Source: Mammaliicoccus sciuri
GTDB lineage: Bacteria; Bacillota; Bacilli; Staphylococcales; Staphylococcaceae
Direction of reading: 5' to 3'
Assembly (NCBI RefSeq): GCF_025561425.1
Contig: NZ_CP094824.1
Span: 1,178,001 to 1,242,000 of the forward strand
Length of the DNA stretch: 64,000 nt
Shown in pieces: positions 31,881 through 44,042 of the stretch. A program made the position numbers and the translations under genes. The notes under the pieces are model-generated. The model did no database searches and had not been told where the DNA came from. It saw nothing but the letters and a program-made list of their open reading frames with translations. Each line of letters starts with the position of its first letter. Position 1 is the stretch's first letter.

Positions 31881-32603
31881 ATGACTAAGAATTCTAAATA
31901 TAAACGCGTCGTATTAAAACTAAGTGGTGAAGCTTTAGCAGGAGACTCAGGCTTTGGCATTAACCCAGTCGTAATTAAAAGCATCGCTCAACAAGTGTCA
32001 GAAGTTGCTCAAATGGATTGCGAAGTTGCTGTAATCGTTGGTGGCGGAAACATTTGGAGAGGTAAAACTGGTAGCGATTTAGGTATGGATCGTGGAACAG
32101 CTGATTATATGGGCATGTTAGCCACTGTTATGAATGCTTTAGCATTACAAGATAGTTTAGAACAATTAGATTGTGATACTCGTGTATTAACTTCAATCGA
32201 AATGAAACAAGTTGCTGAACCATATATTAGAAGACGTGCGATTCGTCACTTAGAGAAAAAGAGAGTCGTTATATTTGCAGCGGGAATAGGGAATCCTTAC
32301 TTCTCTACTGATACGACTGCAGCTTTAAGAGCAGCCGAAGTTGAGGCTGACGTTATCTTAATGGGTAAAAACAATGTTGATGGTGTTTATTCTGCTGACC
32401 CTAAAGTAGATCCTAATGCAGAAAAATACGAAAAATTAACATATATTCAAATGTTACAAGAAGGATTACAAGTTATGGATTCAACTGCTTCATCATTCTG
32501 TATGGACAATGATATCCCACTTGTTGTATTCTCAATTATGGAAGAAGGAAATATTAAACGTGCTGTTCAAGGTGAAGAAATCGGCACGATTATTACAAAA
32601 TAA
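31881..32603 (+). CDS. pyrH: UMP kinase
   Basis: Phosphorylates UMP to UDP. It is 240 aa, amino-acid-kinase fold: [67 protein letters not shown]. Followed closely by frr, the usual pair. Confidence 0.98.
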   Translation: MTKNSKYKRVVLKLSGEALAGDSGFGINPVVIKSIAQQVSEVAQMDCEVAVIVGGGNIWRGKTGSDLGMDRGTADYMGMLATVMNALALQDSLEQLDCDTRVLTSIEMKQVAEPYIRRRAIRHLEKKRVVIFAAGIGNPYFSTDTTAALRAAEVEADVILMGKNNVDGVYSADPKVDPNAEKYEKLTYIQMLQEGLQVMDSTASSFCMDNDIPLVVFSIMEEGNIKRAVQGEEIGTIITK

Positions 32604-32620
32604 ACTTGAGGTGTAATTCC

Positions 32621-33175
32621 ATGGCAGATGTTATTCAAGAAACGAAGTCAAAAATGAACAAAACTATTGAAAGTTTCAATAGAGATTTAGCTGGAATCAG
32701 AACTGGACATGCAAATGCGAATCTTTTAGAAAGAGTAAATGTTGAGTACTACGGTGTTCCAACACCTATTCAACAATTAGCAGGTATTTCAGTACCTGAA
32801 GCGCGTTTGTTAGTTGTTCAACCATATGACAAATCATCAGTTGAAGATGTACTTAAAGCAATTAATGCAGCTAACTTAGGTGTTAATCCAACAAGTGATG
32901 GTACAGTTATTAGAATTTCAGTACCAGCATTAACTGAAGAACGCAGAAAAGAATTAGTAAAAGAAGCTAAAAAAGAAGCTGAAAATGCTAAAGTTGCAAT
33001 TCGTAATGTTCGTCGTGATTCAAATGAAGATTTGAAGAAACAAGAAAAAAATGGCGAAATTACAGAAGATGATTTAAGAAATCAAACTGAAGAAGTTCAA
33101 AATATTACAAATGATTTCATCAAACAAATAGATGATTTAACGACTCAAAAAGAAAATGACATTTTGGAAGTTTAA
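32621..33175 (+). CDS. frr: Ribosome recycling factor
   Basis: Splits post-termination ribosomes together with EF-G. It is 184 aa, with [44 protein letters not shown] and a coiled C-terminal arm. ATG 32621 ([12 protein letters not shown]) is used rather than the in-frame 32606 start because TGAGGTG lies between them. Confidence 0.98.
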   Translation: MADVIQETKSKMNKTIESFNRDLAGIRTGHANANLLERVNVEYYGVPTPIQQLAGISVPEARLLVVQPYDKSSVEDVLKAINAANLGVNPTSDGTVIRISVPALTEERRKELVKEAKKEAENAKVAIRNVRRDSNEDLKKQEKNGEITEDDLRNQTEEVQNITNDFIKQIDDLTTQKENDILEV

Positions 33176-33184
33176 AGATAAGAG

Positions 33185-33217
33185 CTGTACCAAATCAGAC
33201 TTTGGTACGGTTTTTTC
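33185..33217 (+). terminator. Terminator after frr
   Basis: GTACCAAA (33187-33194) pairs with TTTGGTAC (33201-33208), followed by GGTTTTTTC. Confidence 0.83.
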
Positions 33218-33315
33218 TTTATATATAACAGAATCACTCTTTTTGTGATAAAATGTATTATGATATGTTTAATTAATTTTACATATAAATTCGCGTTTGT
33301 TTGATGGAGGACGCT

Positions 33316-34068
33316 ATGATAAAAAAGTTTATAAAGCAAAAACAACAAATAAATAATCAAGACAAAGAATTATCGATACCTGAACATATAGCAATTATTA
33401 TGGACGGAAATGGTAGATGGGCTAAAAATAGAAAAATGCCTCGCATAAAAGGACATTATGAAGGTATGCAAACGGTTAAGAAAATAACACGTAAAGCAAG
33501 TGATTTAGGTGTGAAATATTTGACTTTATATGCTTTTTCTACGGAAAATTGGTCGAGACCAGAAGATGAAGTGAAATATTTAATGAAATTACCGGTTGAT
33601 TTTTTAAAAACTTTTCTACCAGAATTGATCGAAAAAAATGTTAAAGTCACAACGATTGGTTTTACCGAAGCTTTACCAAAGCATACTAAAAATGCAATTG
33701 AAGAAGCTATCGAAAAAACGAAACATAATACAGGGCTAAATCTTGTATTTGCATTGAACTATGGTGGTAGAGCAGAAATTCTTAACGCTGTTAAAGAACT
33801 TTACCATGAAGTTGAAGAAGGCAATTTAACAATTCATGATTTATGTGAAGATAATATTAAGAAATATTTATTCACTTCAGATATTCCAGATCCAGAGTTG
33901 CTCATTCGTACATCAGGTGAAGAAAGATTAAGTAATTTTTTAATATGGCAATCATCTTATAGTGAATTTATATTTACTAAGACATTATGGCCAGATTTTG
34001 ATGAACAATCACTTATAGACTGTTTGAAAATTTATCAGTCGAGACAACGAAGATTTGGTGGGCTGTAA
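33316..34068 (+). CDS. uppS: Undecaprenyl diphosphate synthase
   Basis: Cis-prenyltransferase making the C55 lipid carrier for peptidoglycan and teichoic acids. It is 250 aa from ATG 33316 after [23 protein letters not shown] has the catalytic Asp30; the C-terminal substrate-binding motif is [21 protein letters not shown]. First gene of uppS-cdsA-dxr-rseP-proS. Confidence 0.97.
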   Translation: MIKKFIKQKQQINNQDKELSIPEHIAIIMDGNGRWAKNRKMPRIKGHYEGMQTVKKITRKASDLGVKYLTLYAFSTENWSRPEDEVKYLMKLPVDFLKTFLPELIEKNVKVTTIGFTEALPKHTKNAIEEAIEKTKHNTGLNLVFALNYGGRAEILNAVKELYHEVEEGNLTIHDLCEDNIKKYLFTSDIPDPELLIRTSGEERLSNFLIWQSSYSEFIFTKTLWPDFDEQSLIDCLKIYQSRQRRFGGL

Positions 34069-34079
34069 AGGAGATAAAA

Positions 34080-34862
34080 ATGAAGACAAGAACAATATCG
34101 GCAATTGTTGCTATGGCTGTATTTCTTCCAGTTGTTATATATGGTGGATTACCCGTAATAGTATTAGCATATTTATTAGCGATTATTGCTTTAAAAGAAA
34201 TTTTAAATATGAATAATTTATCAATTATTTCTATACCAGGTTTTTTGTCCGTCGTTTCACTATGTATAATATTATTGCCTCAAGAACTCATTAATAACGA
34301 TATTAGTGTTCAACTTAAACTTCTAATCGTAATGAGTTTCTTAATGTTGAGTTATACAGTGATGTCTAAAAATAGATTTAATTTTATGGATGCCTCTTTC
34401 TGTGTCATGTCCGTTACATATATTGGAATAGGCTTTATGTATTTCTATGAGACAAGAGAACATGGCTTACAATTTATCTTATTCGCATTATTATTAGTGT
34501 GGTTAACTGATACAGGTGCATATATATTTGGTAGATTATTTGGTAAACATAAACTTTGGCCATTAATTAGTCCGAACAAAACGATTGAAGGATTTATTGG
34601 AGGTATTTTCTCAAGTTTAATCGTTGCAGTTATTTTTGGACAATATTTTGATATGGATGTATCATTATGGTTATTAATTCCATTAACGATGTTATTAAGT
34701 ATGTTTGGACAATTAGGTGACTTAGTAGAATCAGGGCTTAAAAGACATTTCGGTGTGAAAGATTCAGGGAATATTATGCCAGGACATGGTGGTATATTAG
34801 ATAGATTTGATAGCTTTATCTTTGTATTACCACTGTTAAATCTATTCCTATTTCAATTGTAA
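34080..34862 (+). CDS. cdsA: Phosphatidate cytidylyltransferase
   Basis: Makes CDP-diacylglycerol from phosphatidic acid. The 260-aa integral membrane protein has about eight hydrophobic segments and the family signature [28 protein letters not shown]. It starts 12 bases after uppS. Confidence 0.96.
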   Translation: MKTRTISAIVAMAVFLPVVIYGGLPVIVLAYLLAIIALKEILNMNNLSIISIPGFLSVVSLCIILLPQELINNDISVQLKLLIVMSFLMLSYTVMSKNRFNFMDASFCVMSVTYIGIGFMYFYETREHGLQFILFALLLVWLTDTGAYIFGRLFGKHKLWPLISPNKTIEGFIGGIFSSLIVAVIFGQYFDMDVSLWLLIPLTMLLSMFGQLGDLVESGLKRHFGVKDSGNIMPGHGGILDRFDSFIFVLPLLNLFLFQL

Positions 34863-34877
34863 ATTGGGGTGAAGTCT

Positions 34878-36008
34878 TTGAAAAATATAGCTATTTTAGG
34901 AGCTAGTGGTTCTGTTGGACAGCAAGCATTAGATGTTATAAGAGAACATGCATCACAATTTAATTTAGTTGCATTTTCAGTCGGTAAAAACATTGCTTAT
35001 GCACAGAATATAATTGAAGAATTTCATCCAGAACTCATATCTGTTCAAAATGAAGAAGATATAGATAAACTTAAACATTTAAATATTGAAATTGTACATG
35101 GGGACGCAGGTTTATTAGCAGTTGCAACATACCATAATACCGATATTTTATTAAATTCAATTGTCGGTAGTATAGGTTTAAGACCTACTATCGCAGCTAT
35201 AGAAGCTGGTATAGATATAGGACTAGCGAATAAAGAAACTTTAGTTGCAGCTGGTGAACTTGTGATGTCAAAAGCTAGAGAACATAATGTTAACATTCTA
35301 CCTGTAGATTCAGAACACTCAGCAATATTTCAATGTTTAAATGGTGAGAAGAAAGAGCAAGTTAATAAATTAATCATAACTGCGAGTGGTGGATCATTTC
35401 GTGATTTAACACGTGCAGAACTCAAATCTGTAACACGTGATGAAGCACTTAACCATCCTAACTGGTCTATGGGGCAAAAGATTACGATAGATTCTGCAAC
35501 AATGGTGAATAAAGGTTTAGAAGTCATTGAAGCAAAATGGTTATTTGATTTAGATATTGACCAAATTGAAACAGTCTTGCATAAAGAAAGTATTATTCAT
35601 TCTATGGTTGAATTTAAGGATACGAGTCTGATTGCACAATTGGGTACACCAGATATGAGAACACCCATTCAATATGCATTTACATATCCAGAAAGATATA
35701 CAAGAGATGCAGAAAAATTAAATTTAGCTCAAATCGGTCAGTTAAATTTTAAAGAAATGGATTTCGATCGCTTTAAATGTATACAGTATGCTTATGAAGC
35801 AATTAAAATAGGTGGTACAATGCCCGTTGTTTTAAATGCTGTAAATGAAGTAGCTGTAAATAAGTTCTTGAACAATGAAATAACATTTTTGGAAATTGAA
35901 GACATGATTGGGGAAGCAATGAAAAATCATGAAGTTATTGAGCATCCAGATTTAGAAACGATTCTAAAAATTGATGCTACATATAAATCTAAGGATTACG
36001 GGGTGTAG
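34878..36008 (+). CDS. dxr: 1-deoxy-D-xylulose 5-phosphate reductoisomerase
   Basis: Second step of the MEP isoprenoid pathway (DXP to MEP). It is 376 aa: NADPH-binding [17 protein letters not shown], metal-binding [14 protein letters not shown], and [14 protein letters not shown] ... [31 protein letters not shown] 34878 is preferred because GGGGTG sits just upstream; the GTG at 34869 overlaps that site. Staphylococci are known to use the mevalonate route, and some in the sciuri group also carry MEP genes, so a dxr here is informative for species placement. Confidence 0.93.
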   Translation: MKNIAILGASGSVGQQALDVIREHASQFNLVAFSVGKNIAYAQNIIEEFHPELISVQNEEDIDKLKHLNIEIVHGDAGLLAVATYHNTDILLNSIVGSIGLRPTIAAIEAGIDIGLANKETLVAAGELVMSKAREHNVNILPVDSEHSAIFQCLNGEKKEQVNKLIITASGGSFRDLTRAELKSVTRDEALNHPNWSMGQKITIDSATMVNKGLEVIEAKWLFDLDIDQIETVLHKESIIHSMVEFKDTSLIAQLGTPDMRTPIQYAFTYPERYTRDAEKLNLAQIGQLNFKEMDFDRFKCIQYAYEAIKIGGTMPVVLNAVNEVAVNKFLNNEITFLEIEDMIGEAMKNHEVIEHPDLETILKIDATYKSKDYGV

Positions 36009-36010
36009 GC

Positions 36011-37297
36011 GTGATTTATACAATATTAGCATTTATTTTTGTATTTGGACTATTAGTGACAGTACATGAATATGGACATATGTTCTTTGCGAAACGTGCA
36101 GGTATCATGTGCCCAGAGTTTGCCATAGGTATGGGACCTAAAATTTATTCATATAAGAAAAATGAAACACTTTATACAATTAGACTACTTCCAGTAGGTG
36201 GTTATGTCAGAATGGCTGGAGATGGATTAGAACAAAATCCATTAACACCAGGTATGCATATCGCAATTAAATTAAACGATCAAAACGAAATAACACATGT
36301 TATTATGGATGATCAACATAAATTCCAACAAATTGAACATATCGAAATTAAAGATAGTGATTTTGAAAATGATATTTTCATTGAAGGTATTACAGCAAGT
36401 GATGAAGAAAGACATCATTTTAAAATAGCGAGAGAATCTTACTTTGTTCAAGGTGGAGATTTAATACAAATTGCACCTAAAGATAGACAATTAATGTCTA
36501 AAAAGCCTTATCAAAGATTCTTAACTTTATTTGCAGGTCCGTTATTTAATTTTATTCTTGCTTTTGTTATTTTTATTGGGCTTGCTTATTGGAATGGTGT
36601 ACCAACGAATGAACCAGTATTTGGAGATTTAGAAGACGGTGCTCCTGCACAAACTGCAGGTATTAAAAAAGGTGACGAAATTTTATCAGTAGATGGACAA
36701 AAAATTCAAAAGTTCACAGATTTACAACCTATTTTTAAAGAGAAGAAAACTGAGCCTGTAGAAATCAAAGTTGATCGTGATGGTCAAGAAAAGACTTTCA
36801 AAGTAGCAGCTAAAAAAGATAAACTAGAAGTTAGTAAAGGTAAATATGAAACACGATACATTATCGGTGTTGCACAACCGACAGAACACACTGTGTTTGG
36901 TCCATTAATTGCGGGTATTGAAAAAACAATAGTGGCAGGTCAATTAATATTCCAAGCAGTTCTTGGCTTGATTACGAGCATATTCACGGGTGGATTCTCC
37001 TTTGATATGTTAAATGGACCTGTTGGTATATATAGCAATGTAGATTCTATTGTGAAGCAAGGATTTATTACATTAATGGGTTACACAGCGTTATTAAGTG
37101 TTAACTTAGGTATTATGAATTTATTACCTATTCCAGCTTTAGATGGCGGAAGATTATTATTTGTTATTTATGAAATGATTTTCAGAAGACCGATTAATAA
37201 AAAAGCAGAAATGGTTATGCTTTCAATTGGTGCTGTATTTTTAATATTTGTAATGATTATGGTTACATGGAATGATATTCAAAGGTACTTCATGTAG
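36011..37297 (+). CDS. rseP: RIP site-2 zinc metalloprotease RseP/RasP
   Basis: Intramembrane protease that cleaves anti-sigma factors and signal-peptide remnants. It is 428 aa with zinc site VHEYGH (His19, Glu20, His23), one PDZ domain at about 200-280 ([25 protein letters not shown]), and the third zinc ligand in [19 protein letters not shown] start directly after dxr. Confidence 0.95.
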   Translation: MIYTILAFIFVFGLLVTVHEYGHMFFAKRAGIMCPEFAIGMGPKIYSYKKNETLYTIRLLPVGGYVRMAGDGLEQNPLTPGMHIAIKLNDQNEITHVIMDDQHKFQQIEHIEIKDSDFENDIFIEGITASDEERHHFKIARESYFVQGGDLIQIAPKDRQLMSKKPYQRFLTLFAGPLFNFILAFVIFIGLAYWNGVPTNEPVFGDLEDGAPAQTAGIKKGDEILSVDGQKIQKFTDLQPIFKEKKTEPVEIKVDRDGQEKTFKVAAKKDKLEVSKGKYETRYIIGVAQPTEHTVFGPLIAGIEKTIVAGQLIFQAVLGLITSIFTGGFSFDMLNGPVGIYSNVDSIVKQGFITLMGYTALLSVNLGIMNLLPIPALDGGRLLFVIYEMIFRRPINKKAEMVMLSIGAVFLIFVMIMVTWNDIQRYFM

Positions 37298-37314
37298 CTT
37301 ATAGGAGGAAACTT

Positions 37315-39018
37315 ATGAAACAGTCGAAAATATTTATACCAACATTAAGAGAAGTTCCTGCAGAAGCGGAAGCAATTAGTCATAAACTTTTATTAAAGTC
37401 AGGTATGATTAAACAAAATGCAAGAGGTATATATAGTTATTTACCAACTGCTAAGCGTGTACTCAACAAAATTGAGCAAATTGTACGTGAAGAAATGGAA
37501 AAAATTGATGGCGTAGAAGTACTTATGCCTGTTTTACAACAAGCTGAACTGTGGAAAGAATCAGGTAGATGGGATGCATACGGTCCTGAGTTAATGAGAT
37601 TGCACGATCGTAATAAACGTGAATTTAGTTTAGGACCTACACATGAAGAAGTTGTGACTTCTCTTGTAAGAGATGAATTGAAATCTTATAAACGTTTACC
37701 AATCACTTTATTCCAAATTCAAACAAAATTTAGAGACGAACAACGTCCAAGATTTGGATTATTACGTGGCCGTGAATTTATAATGAAAGATGCTTATTCT
37801 TTCCATGCTAATGAAGATTCATTAGATGATACTTACCAAGATATGTATCGTGCTTATCATAATATCTTTACAAGAGTAGGATTAAACTTTAGACCAGTAC
37901 TTGCTGACTCTGGTGCTATCGGTGGAGATCATACGCATGAGTTTATGGCATTAGCTGATATTGGTGAAGACACAATTGTTTATAGTGAAACAAGTGACTA
38001 TGCTGCAAATATTGAAAAAGCTGAAGTAGCTTATACACCTAATCATGAACATACACCATTAAAAGATTTAGAAAAAGTTGAAACACCAAACGTTACGACA
38101 GCACAAGCATTAGCAGACTTTTTAAATGTGACTTTAGATAAAATCATTAAATCAATGATTCTTAAAGTTGATGATGAGTATGTCATGATATTAATTAGAG
38201 GTCATCATGAAGTAAATGATGTTAAGTTAAAATCATATTTCAAAACAGATAATATCGAAATGGCAACTGAGTCTGAAATCGTGAATATTTTAGGTGCTAA
38301 GCCAGGTAGTCTAGGACCAGTTAATGTAGACCAAATCAAAATTTATGCAGACAATTTCGTTCAAGATATTAATAATTTAGCTGTTGGTGCGAATGAAACA
38401 GGTTATCATTTTATTAATGCGAACGTAGATAGAGACTTTAAGATTGAAGCATATGGAGACTTCAGATTTATTCTTGAAGGAGAAGCTTTACCAGGCGATT
38501 TAGGTGCTGCTAAATTCGCTGAAGGTATCGAAGTTGGTCAAGTCTTCAAACTTGGAACGAAGTACTCTGAAAGTATGAATGCGACATTCTTAGATGAACA
38601 AGGTAAAGCACAACCTCTTATTATGGGTTGTTACGGTATTGGTGTCTCTAGAACATTATCAGCAGCAATTGAACAATATCATGATGATAAAGGGATTATT
38701 TGGCCAAAAGCCATCGCTCCTTATGAAGTACATTTAATTGCGATTAATCCTAAAAAAGAAGAGCAACAAGCACTAGCGGATCAACTTTATGGACAATTAC
38801 AAAATAAATATGATATCTTATATGATGATCGTAAAGAAAGTGCTGGTGTAAAATTTAATGATGCAGATTTAATAGGTTTACCAGTACGTGTTATGGTTGG
38901 TAAGAAAGCTTCAGAAGGTATCGTAGAAGTAAAACGTCGTGATAATTCAGAAAGTAAAGAAGTCCATATTGATGAATTAGATGAAGTACTTGCTACTTTC
39001 TATGATGCAGTAAAATAG
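37315..39018 (+). CDS. proS: Prolyl-tRNA synthetase
   Basis: The 567-aa class II bacterial-type enzyme contains the INS editing domain (about 225-385) between motifs 2 and 3. Motifs: [82 protein letters not shown], plus an anticodon-binding domain. AGGAGG site. No T-box is visible, since only 17 bases separate it from rseP. Confidence 0.98.
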   Translation: MKQSKIFIPTLREVPAEAEAISHKLLLKSGMIKQNARGIYSYLPTAKRVLNKIEQIVREEMEKIDGVEVLMPVLQQAELWKESGRWDAYGPELMRLHDRNKREFSLGPTHEEVVTSLVRDELKSYKRLPITLFQIQTKFRDEQRPRFGLLRGREFIMKDAYSFHANEDSLDDTYQDMYRAYHNIFTRVGLNFRPVLADSGAIGGDHTHEFMALADIGEDTIVYSETSDYAANIEKAEVAYTPNHEHTPLKDLEKVETPNVTTAQALADFLNVTLDKIIKSMILKVDDEYVMILIRGHHEVNDVKLKSYFKTDNIEMATESEIVNILGAKPGSLGPVNVDQIKIYADNFVQDINNLAVGANETGYHFINANVDRDFKIEAYGDFRFILEGEALPGDLGAAKFAEGIEVGQVFKLGTKYSESMNATFLDEQGKAQPLIMGCYGIGVSRTLSAAIEQYHDDKGIIWPKAIAPYEVHLIAINPKKEEQQALADQLYGQLQNKYDILYDDRKESAGVKFNDADLIGLPVRVMVGKKASEGIVEVKRRDNSESKEVHIDELDEVLATFYDAVK

Positions 39019-39060
39019 ACTGATAAAAACAACTAAATCTGATATAATATAAGATATTTA

Positions 39061-39091
39061 AAGAGGCTATTTAATGATTAGCCTCTTTTTC
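39061..39091 (+). terminator. Terminator between proS and polC
   Basis: AAGAGGCTA (39061-39069) pairs with TAGCCTCTT (39079-39087), then T's. It is the likely end of the uppS-proS transcript. Confidence 0.85.
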
Positions 39092-39115
39092 ATTTTGATG
39101 AAGGTGGTCGTATAA

Positions 39116-42100
39116 GTGTCAATGACAGGGCAAGAGAAATTCCAAACGCTTCTCACACAAATGAACATAACAGATGAACTTGATAAAGATATCGTAGAAC
39201 AAGGTGAACTTACAAGAATTGATGTGTCCCAATCAAAAAGATTGTGGCATTTCTACATTAAGTTGCAATATTATTTATCAAGTGAAATGTATCTTGTTTT
39301 TACAAATCAACTGAAAAGTGCTTTTAGTAGTATTGCGCAAGTTGATTGGACAATTGAAGTGACAACTAAAGAACAAATAGATGAACATATATTGAAATAT
39401 ATTCCACATTGTATTGATGGTACTGAATTAAGTGATAAAGTGAAACATCAACTTAAACAAAAGCCTATTATCTTTGCTGATGATATCGTGAAAGTTCAAG
39501 TGAACAATGATATTGAACGCGATTATTTCGATAAGCGTGTTAATGGTTCATTAGTAAAAGCGCTCCAGAAATGTGGCTTTCAAATAAGTCGTGTTATATT
39601 CGAAACGATGGATAATGAAGAACAAATAAGAAGAGAACTTGAATCATTTGAAGCGCACATCCAACAAGAAGATGAAGAAGCTGCACGAATTGCATCAGAA
39701 AAAATGGAACGTATGAAAAAAGAAAAAGCAGAATCTAGTGATAATGAAAATGCTGTATCACGATGTCAAATAGGTAAAGATATTCCTGTAGATTCTATTC
39801 GCAAAATAGAAGATATTATTGAAGAAGAGTTCAAAGTAGCACTTGAAGGTGTTATTTTTGATATTGAAATGAAAGAACTTAAAAGTGGTAGACATATTGT
39901 CACATTAAAAATTACGGACTACACCGATTCACTTATACTTAAGATGTTTACGAGAAAAGGTAAAGATGACCTTGAACATTTTAAAGCTTTAAAAGTAGGT
40001 ACTTGGGTTAGAGCACAAGGTAGAATTGAACAAGACCAATTTATTCGTGATTTAGTGATGATGATGACGGATATCCATGAAATTAAGAAATCTCCTAAAC
40101 TTGATAAAGCAGATGAAAAAAGAGTTGAATTTCACTTACATACATCTATGAGTCAAATGGATGGCATAACACATATCGGTAAGTATGTTGAACAGGCTGC
40201 TAAATGGGGACACAAAGCAATCGCGATAACAGACCATAATGGTGTTCAAGGATATCCAGATGCGCATGCAGCGGCAATGAAAAGTGGTATTAAAATGATT
40301 TATGGTATGGAAGGTATGCTTGTAGATGATGGTGTGCCGATTGCGTACAAGTCACAAGATATTCCGCTTAAGACAGCAACGTATATTGTATTTGACGTCG
40401 AAACAACAGGACTTTCAAGTCAATATGATCAAATTATAGAATTAGCTGCCGTTAAGGTTAAAGATGGCGAAGTAATAGACACATTTGAACGTTTTTCTGA
40501 TCCAGGAGAACGTCTATCAGAAACAATTAAAAATTTAACAGGTATTACAGATGAAATGTTACGTGGACAACCTGATATTGAAACAGTTCTAAAAGATTTC
40601 CATGAATGGGTTGGAGACGCAATTTATATTGCGCATAACGCATCATTTGATATGGGCTTTATAGATACAGGATTTGAACGTATCGGACTTGGTGCTACGA
40701 CAAATGGTGTTATCGATACGCTTGAATTATCACGTACAGTGAATACTGAATACGGTAAACATGGATTGAATTTCTTAGCTAAAAAATATGGTGTAGAACT
40801 TACACAACACCATAGAGCGATTTATGATGCGGAAACAACAGCACATATCTTTATTAAGATGTTAAAACAGTTAGAAGAACTCAATGTTCATAATCATAAT
40901 CAAATAAACGAGAAGCTATCAAATGATGAAGCATATAAACGTGCAAGACCATCTCATGTAACGCTAATCGTACAAAACCAAGTAGGACTGAAAAATTTAT
41001 TCAAAATTGTCAGTGCCTCATTAGTTGATTACTTTTATCGTACACCACGTATACCACGCTCGTTATTAAACAAATACAGAGAAGGTATTCTAGTAGGTAG
41101 TGCATGTGATGAAGGTGAAGTATTTACAACGGTTATGCAAAAAGACCAAGATGAAGTTGAGAAAGTTGCGAAATATTATGACTATATAGAGGTTCAACCA
41201 AAAGGATTATATCAAGATTTAATTGATAGAGAATTGATTAAAGATAATGAAACGATGGAAGAAATATATAGTCGTATATTAAGCGTTGGTGAGAAACTTG
41301 ATATTCCAGTTATTGCAACAGGAAATGCTCATTATTTATATGAGCATGATGCAGTAGCACGAAAAATATTAATCGCTTCTCAACCAGGTAATCCATTGAA
41401 TAGACAAACATTACCTGAAGCACACTTTAGAACAACAGATGAAATGTTAGACGAATTCCACTTCTTAGGTGAAGAAAAAGCATATGAAATTGTAGTTAAA
41501 AATACGAACGAACTAGCAGATAGACTCGAAACAGTAATACCGATTAGGGATGAATTATATACACCTAATATGGAAGGTGCGAACGAAGAAATTCGTGAAA
41601 TGAGTTATGAGAATGCTAGAAAATTATATGGTGAAGACTTACCACAAATTGTTATTGATAGACTTGAAAAAGAATTAGAAAGTATTATCGGAAATGGTTT
41701 TGCGGTTATTTATTTAATCTCGCAAAGGTTAGTTAAAAAATCCTTGAATGATGGTTATTTAGTTGGTTCGCGTGGTTCTGTAGGATCTAGTTTTGTTGCG
41801 ACAATGACTGAAATAACTGAAGTGAATCCGTTGCCGCCACATTATATTTGCCCATCTTGTAAAGAAAGTCATTTCTTTGATGATGGTTCAGTCGGATCAG
41901 GTTTCGACTTACCGGATAAACAATGTGAAAAATGTCATGTTGATATGATTAAAGAAGGACAAGATATACCGTTTGAAACATTCTTAGGTTTCAAAGGAGA
42001 TAAAGTACCGGATATTGACTTGAACTTTAGTGGTGAATATCAACCTGTAGCCCATAATTATACGAAAGTACTGTTTGGTGAAGATAAAGTGTTCAGAGCA

Positions 42101-43435
42101 GGTACAATCGGTACGGTAGCTGAAAAAACAGCTTTTGGTTATGTTAAAGGATATTTAAATGATCAAGGTATTCATAAAAGAGCAGCTGAAGTTGATAGAC
42201 TTGTTAAAGGTTGTACCGGTGTTAAAAGAACGACTGGGCAACATCCAGGGGGTATCATTGTTGTACCAGATTATATGGATATTTATGATTTTACACCAAT
42301 CCAATACCCTGCCGACGATCAAAAATCACCATGGAAAACAACGCATTTCGATTTCCATTCTATTCATGATAATATTTTGAAACTGGATATATTAGGACAC
42401 GATGATCCAACGATGATTAGAATGTTACAAGATTTATCAGGCATTGACCCTAAGACAATTCCAGTAGATGATAAAGAAACAATGAAAATCTTTAGTACAC
42501 CTGAATCATTAGGTGTAACAGAAGAAGATATTCTTTGTAAGACTGGAACATTTGGTGTACCTGAATTTGGTACAGGATTCGTTAGACAAATGCTTGAAGA
42601 TACGAAACCAACTACTTTTTCAGAACTCGTTCAAATATCTGGGTTATCACACGGTACAGACGTTTGGTTAGGAAACGCACAAGAGTTAATCAAGTCAGGT
42701 ACATGTGATTTATCAAGTGTTATCGGTTGTCGTGATGATATTATGGTTTACTTAATGTATAACGGCTTAGAACCATCACTTGCCTTTAAAATTATGGAAG
42801 CAGTTCGTAAAGGTAAAGGCTTAACAGATGAATTTGAAGAAGCCATGAAAGAAAATAATGTACCAGATTGGTATTTAGATTCATGTAAAAAAATTAAATA
42901 CATGTTCCCTAAAGCCCATGCTGCTGCATACGTTTTAATGGCATTAAGAATTGCATACTTCAAAGTTCATCATCCGTTGTTCTATTATGCAAGTTACTTT
43001 ACAGTACGTGCGACAGACTTTGATTTAAAAACAATGACAAAAGATAAAGAGTCTATTAAAGCAACGGTGAAAGAATATTATAGCCGATTCCATGAATTAG
43101 CTAAAAAAGAAAAAGATGTATTAACAGTTTTAGAAATTACAAATGAAATGGCACATAGAGGTTACAAAATCCAGCCAGTAAGCTTAGAGAAAAGTGATTC
43201 GTTTGAATTCAAAATTGAAGGTGATTCACTTATTCCACCATTTATCGCAGTTCCTGGACTAGGTGAAAACGTTGCGAAACGTATCGTTGAAGCAAGAGAA
43301 GAAGGTCCATTCTTAGCTAAAGAAGACCTTAATAAAAAAGCAGGTGTGTCTCAAAAAATCATCGAATATCTCGATGAACTTGGATCATTACCAAATATGC
43401 CTGATAAAGCTCAGCTTTCAATATTTGATTTATAA
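39116..43435 (+). CDS. polC: DNA polymerase III subunit alpha, PolC type
   Basis: Main replicative polymerase of Firmicutes. It is 1439 aa. N-terminal region and OB fold, a PHP domain starting VEFHLHTSMSQMDG (about 336), an inserted DEDDh 3'-5' exonuclease (FDVETTGLSSQYD about 425, IYIAHNASFDMGF), a zinc finger CPSCKESHFF...CEKCH (about 911), palm motif KVPDIDLNFSGEYQ, GCTGVKRTTGQHPGG, and a C-terminal beta-clamp site ending AQLSIFDL. The start is GTG 39116 or ATG 39122 after GGTGG. Confidence 0.98.
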   Translation: MSMTGQEKFQTLLTQMNITDELDKDIVEQGELTRIDVSQSKRLWHFYIKLQYYLSSEMYLVFTNQLKSAFSSIAQVDWTIEVTTKEQIDEHILKYIPHCIDGTELSDKVKHQLKQKPIIFADDIVKVQVNNDIERDYFDKRVNGSLVKALQKCGFQISRVIFETMDNEEQIRRELESFEAHIQQEDEEAARIASEKMERMKKEKAESSDNENAVSRCQIGKDIPVDSIRKIEDIIEEEFKVALEGVIFDIEMKELKSGRHIVTLKITDYTDSLILKMFTRKGKDDLEHFKALKVGTWVRAQGRIEQDQFIRDLVMMMTDIHEIKKSPKLDKADEKRVEFHLHTSMSQMDGITHIGKYVEQAAKWGHKAIAITDHNGVQGYPDAHAAAMKSGIKMIYGMEGMLVDDGVPIAYKSQDIPLKTATYIVFDVETTGLSSQYDQIIELAAVKVKDGEVIDTFERFSDPGERLSETIKNLTGITDEMLRGQPDIETVLKDFHEWVGDAIYIAHNASFDMGFIDTGFERIGLGATTNGVIDTLELSRTVNTEYGKHGLNFLAKKYGVELTQHHRAIYDAETTAHIFIKMLKQLEELNVHNHNQINEKLSNDEAYKRARPSHVTLIVQNQVGLKNLFKIVSASLVDYFYRTPRIPRSLLNKYREGILVGSACDEGEVFTTVMQKDQDEVEKVAKYYDYIEVQPKGLYQDLIDRELIKDNETMEEIYSRILSVGEKLDIPVIATGNAHYLYEHDAVARKILIASQPGNPLNRQTLPEAHFRTTDEMLDEFHFLGEEKAYEIVVKNTNELADRLETVIPIRDELYTPNMEGANEEIREMSYENARKLYGEDLPQIVIDRLEKELESIIGNGFAVIYLISQRLVKKSLNDGYLVGSRGSVGSSFVATMTEITEVNPLPPHYICPSCKESHFFDDGSVGSGFDLPDKQCEKCHVDMIKEGQDIPFETFLGFKGDKVPDIDLNFSGEYQPVAHNYTKVLFGEDKVFRAGTIGTVAEKTAFGYVKGYLNDQGIHKRAAEVDRLVKGCTGVKRTTGQHPGGIIVVPDYMDIYDFTPIQYPADDQKSPWKTTHFDFHSIHDNILKLDILGHDDPTMIRMLQDLSGIDPKTIPVDDKETMKIFSTPESLGVTEEDILCKTGTFGVPEFGTGFVRQMLEDTKPTTFSELVQISGLSHGTDVWLGNAQELIKSGTCDLSSVIGCRDDIMVYLMYNGLEPSLAFKIMEAVRKGKGLTDEFEEAMKENNVPDWYLDSCKKIKYMFPKAHAAAYVLMALRIAYFKVHHPLFYYASYFTVRATDFDLKTMTKDKESIKATVKEYYSRFHELAKKEKDVLTVLEITNEMAHRGYKIQPVSLEKSDSFEFKIEGDSLIPPFIAVPGLGENVAKRIVEAREEGPFLAKEDLNKKAGVSQKIIEYLDELGSLPNMPDKAQLSIFDL

Positions 43436-43503
43436 TGCATGTTCTTGAGCATAGCGCCATTATGTGATATACTGTTATTGCTTAAAATAATACTCTGACG
43501 TTT

Positions 43504-43532
43504 AAAGAGTGGGACATTTCCCGCTCTTTTCT
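43504..43532 (+). terminator. Terminator after polC
   Basis: AAAGAGTGGG (43504-43513) pairs with CCCGCTCTTT (43520-43529). It ends in TTTTCTG and lies 25 bases before rimP. Confidence 0.75.
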
Positions 43533-43556
43533 GTTTGTATTAAGAGGGAGGTCATT

Positions 43557-44024
43557 ATGAGTAAAGTTGCAGCACACGTTGAGGAAATTATTCAACCAAT
43601 ACTTGAAGATTTAAATTATGAACTTGTAGATGTCGAATATGTCAAAGAGGGATCAGACTATTATCTACGTATTGCAATTGATAAAGAAGGTGGCGTTGAT
43701 TTGAACGACTGCACAATTGCCTCTGAAAAGATTAGTGAAGTTATGGACAAAGAAGATCCTATTAAAGAACCTTATTTCATGGATGTATCTTCACCTGGTG
43801 CAGAACGCCCATTGAAAAAAGAAAAAGACTATCAAAATGCAATTGAACAACCTGTATTTATCTCGTTATACGAACCTGTTGAAGGAGATAAAGAATGGTT
43901 AGGTGTTTTAAAAGAAGTTACTGAAACATCTATAACGCTAGAAGTGAAAATTAAAACAAGAACTAAGAATGTCACGTTGCCACGCAAGAAAATCGCTAAA
44001 GCACGTCGATCAGTAATGTTATAA
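43557..44024 (+). CDS. rimP: Ribosome maturation factor RimP
   Basis: The 155-aa 30S assembly factor: VEEIIQPILEDLNYELVDVEYVKEGSDYYLRIAIDKEGGVDLNDC and VSSPGAERPLKKEKDY. ATG 43557 after GAGGGAGG. Starts the rimP-nusA-ylxR-ylxQ-infB operon. Confidence 0.97.
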   Translation: MSKVAAHVEEIIQPILEDLNYELVDVEYVKEGSDYYLRIAIDKEGGVDLNDCTIASEKISEVMDKEDPIKEPYFMDVSSPGAERPLKKEKDYQNAIEQPVFISLYEPVEGDKEWLGVLKEVTETSITLEVKIKTRTKNVTLPRKKIAKARRSVML

Positions 44025-44042
44025 TATAAAGGAGGATACATT

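Noticed and set aside
37298-37314. T-box riboswitch for proS
   Set aside because: Only 17 bases separate rseP and proS, too short for a T-box leader.
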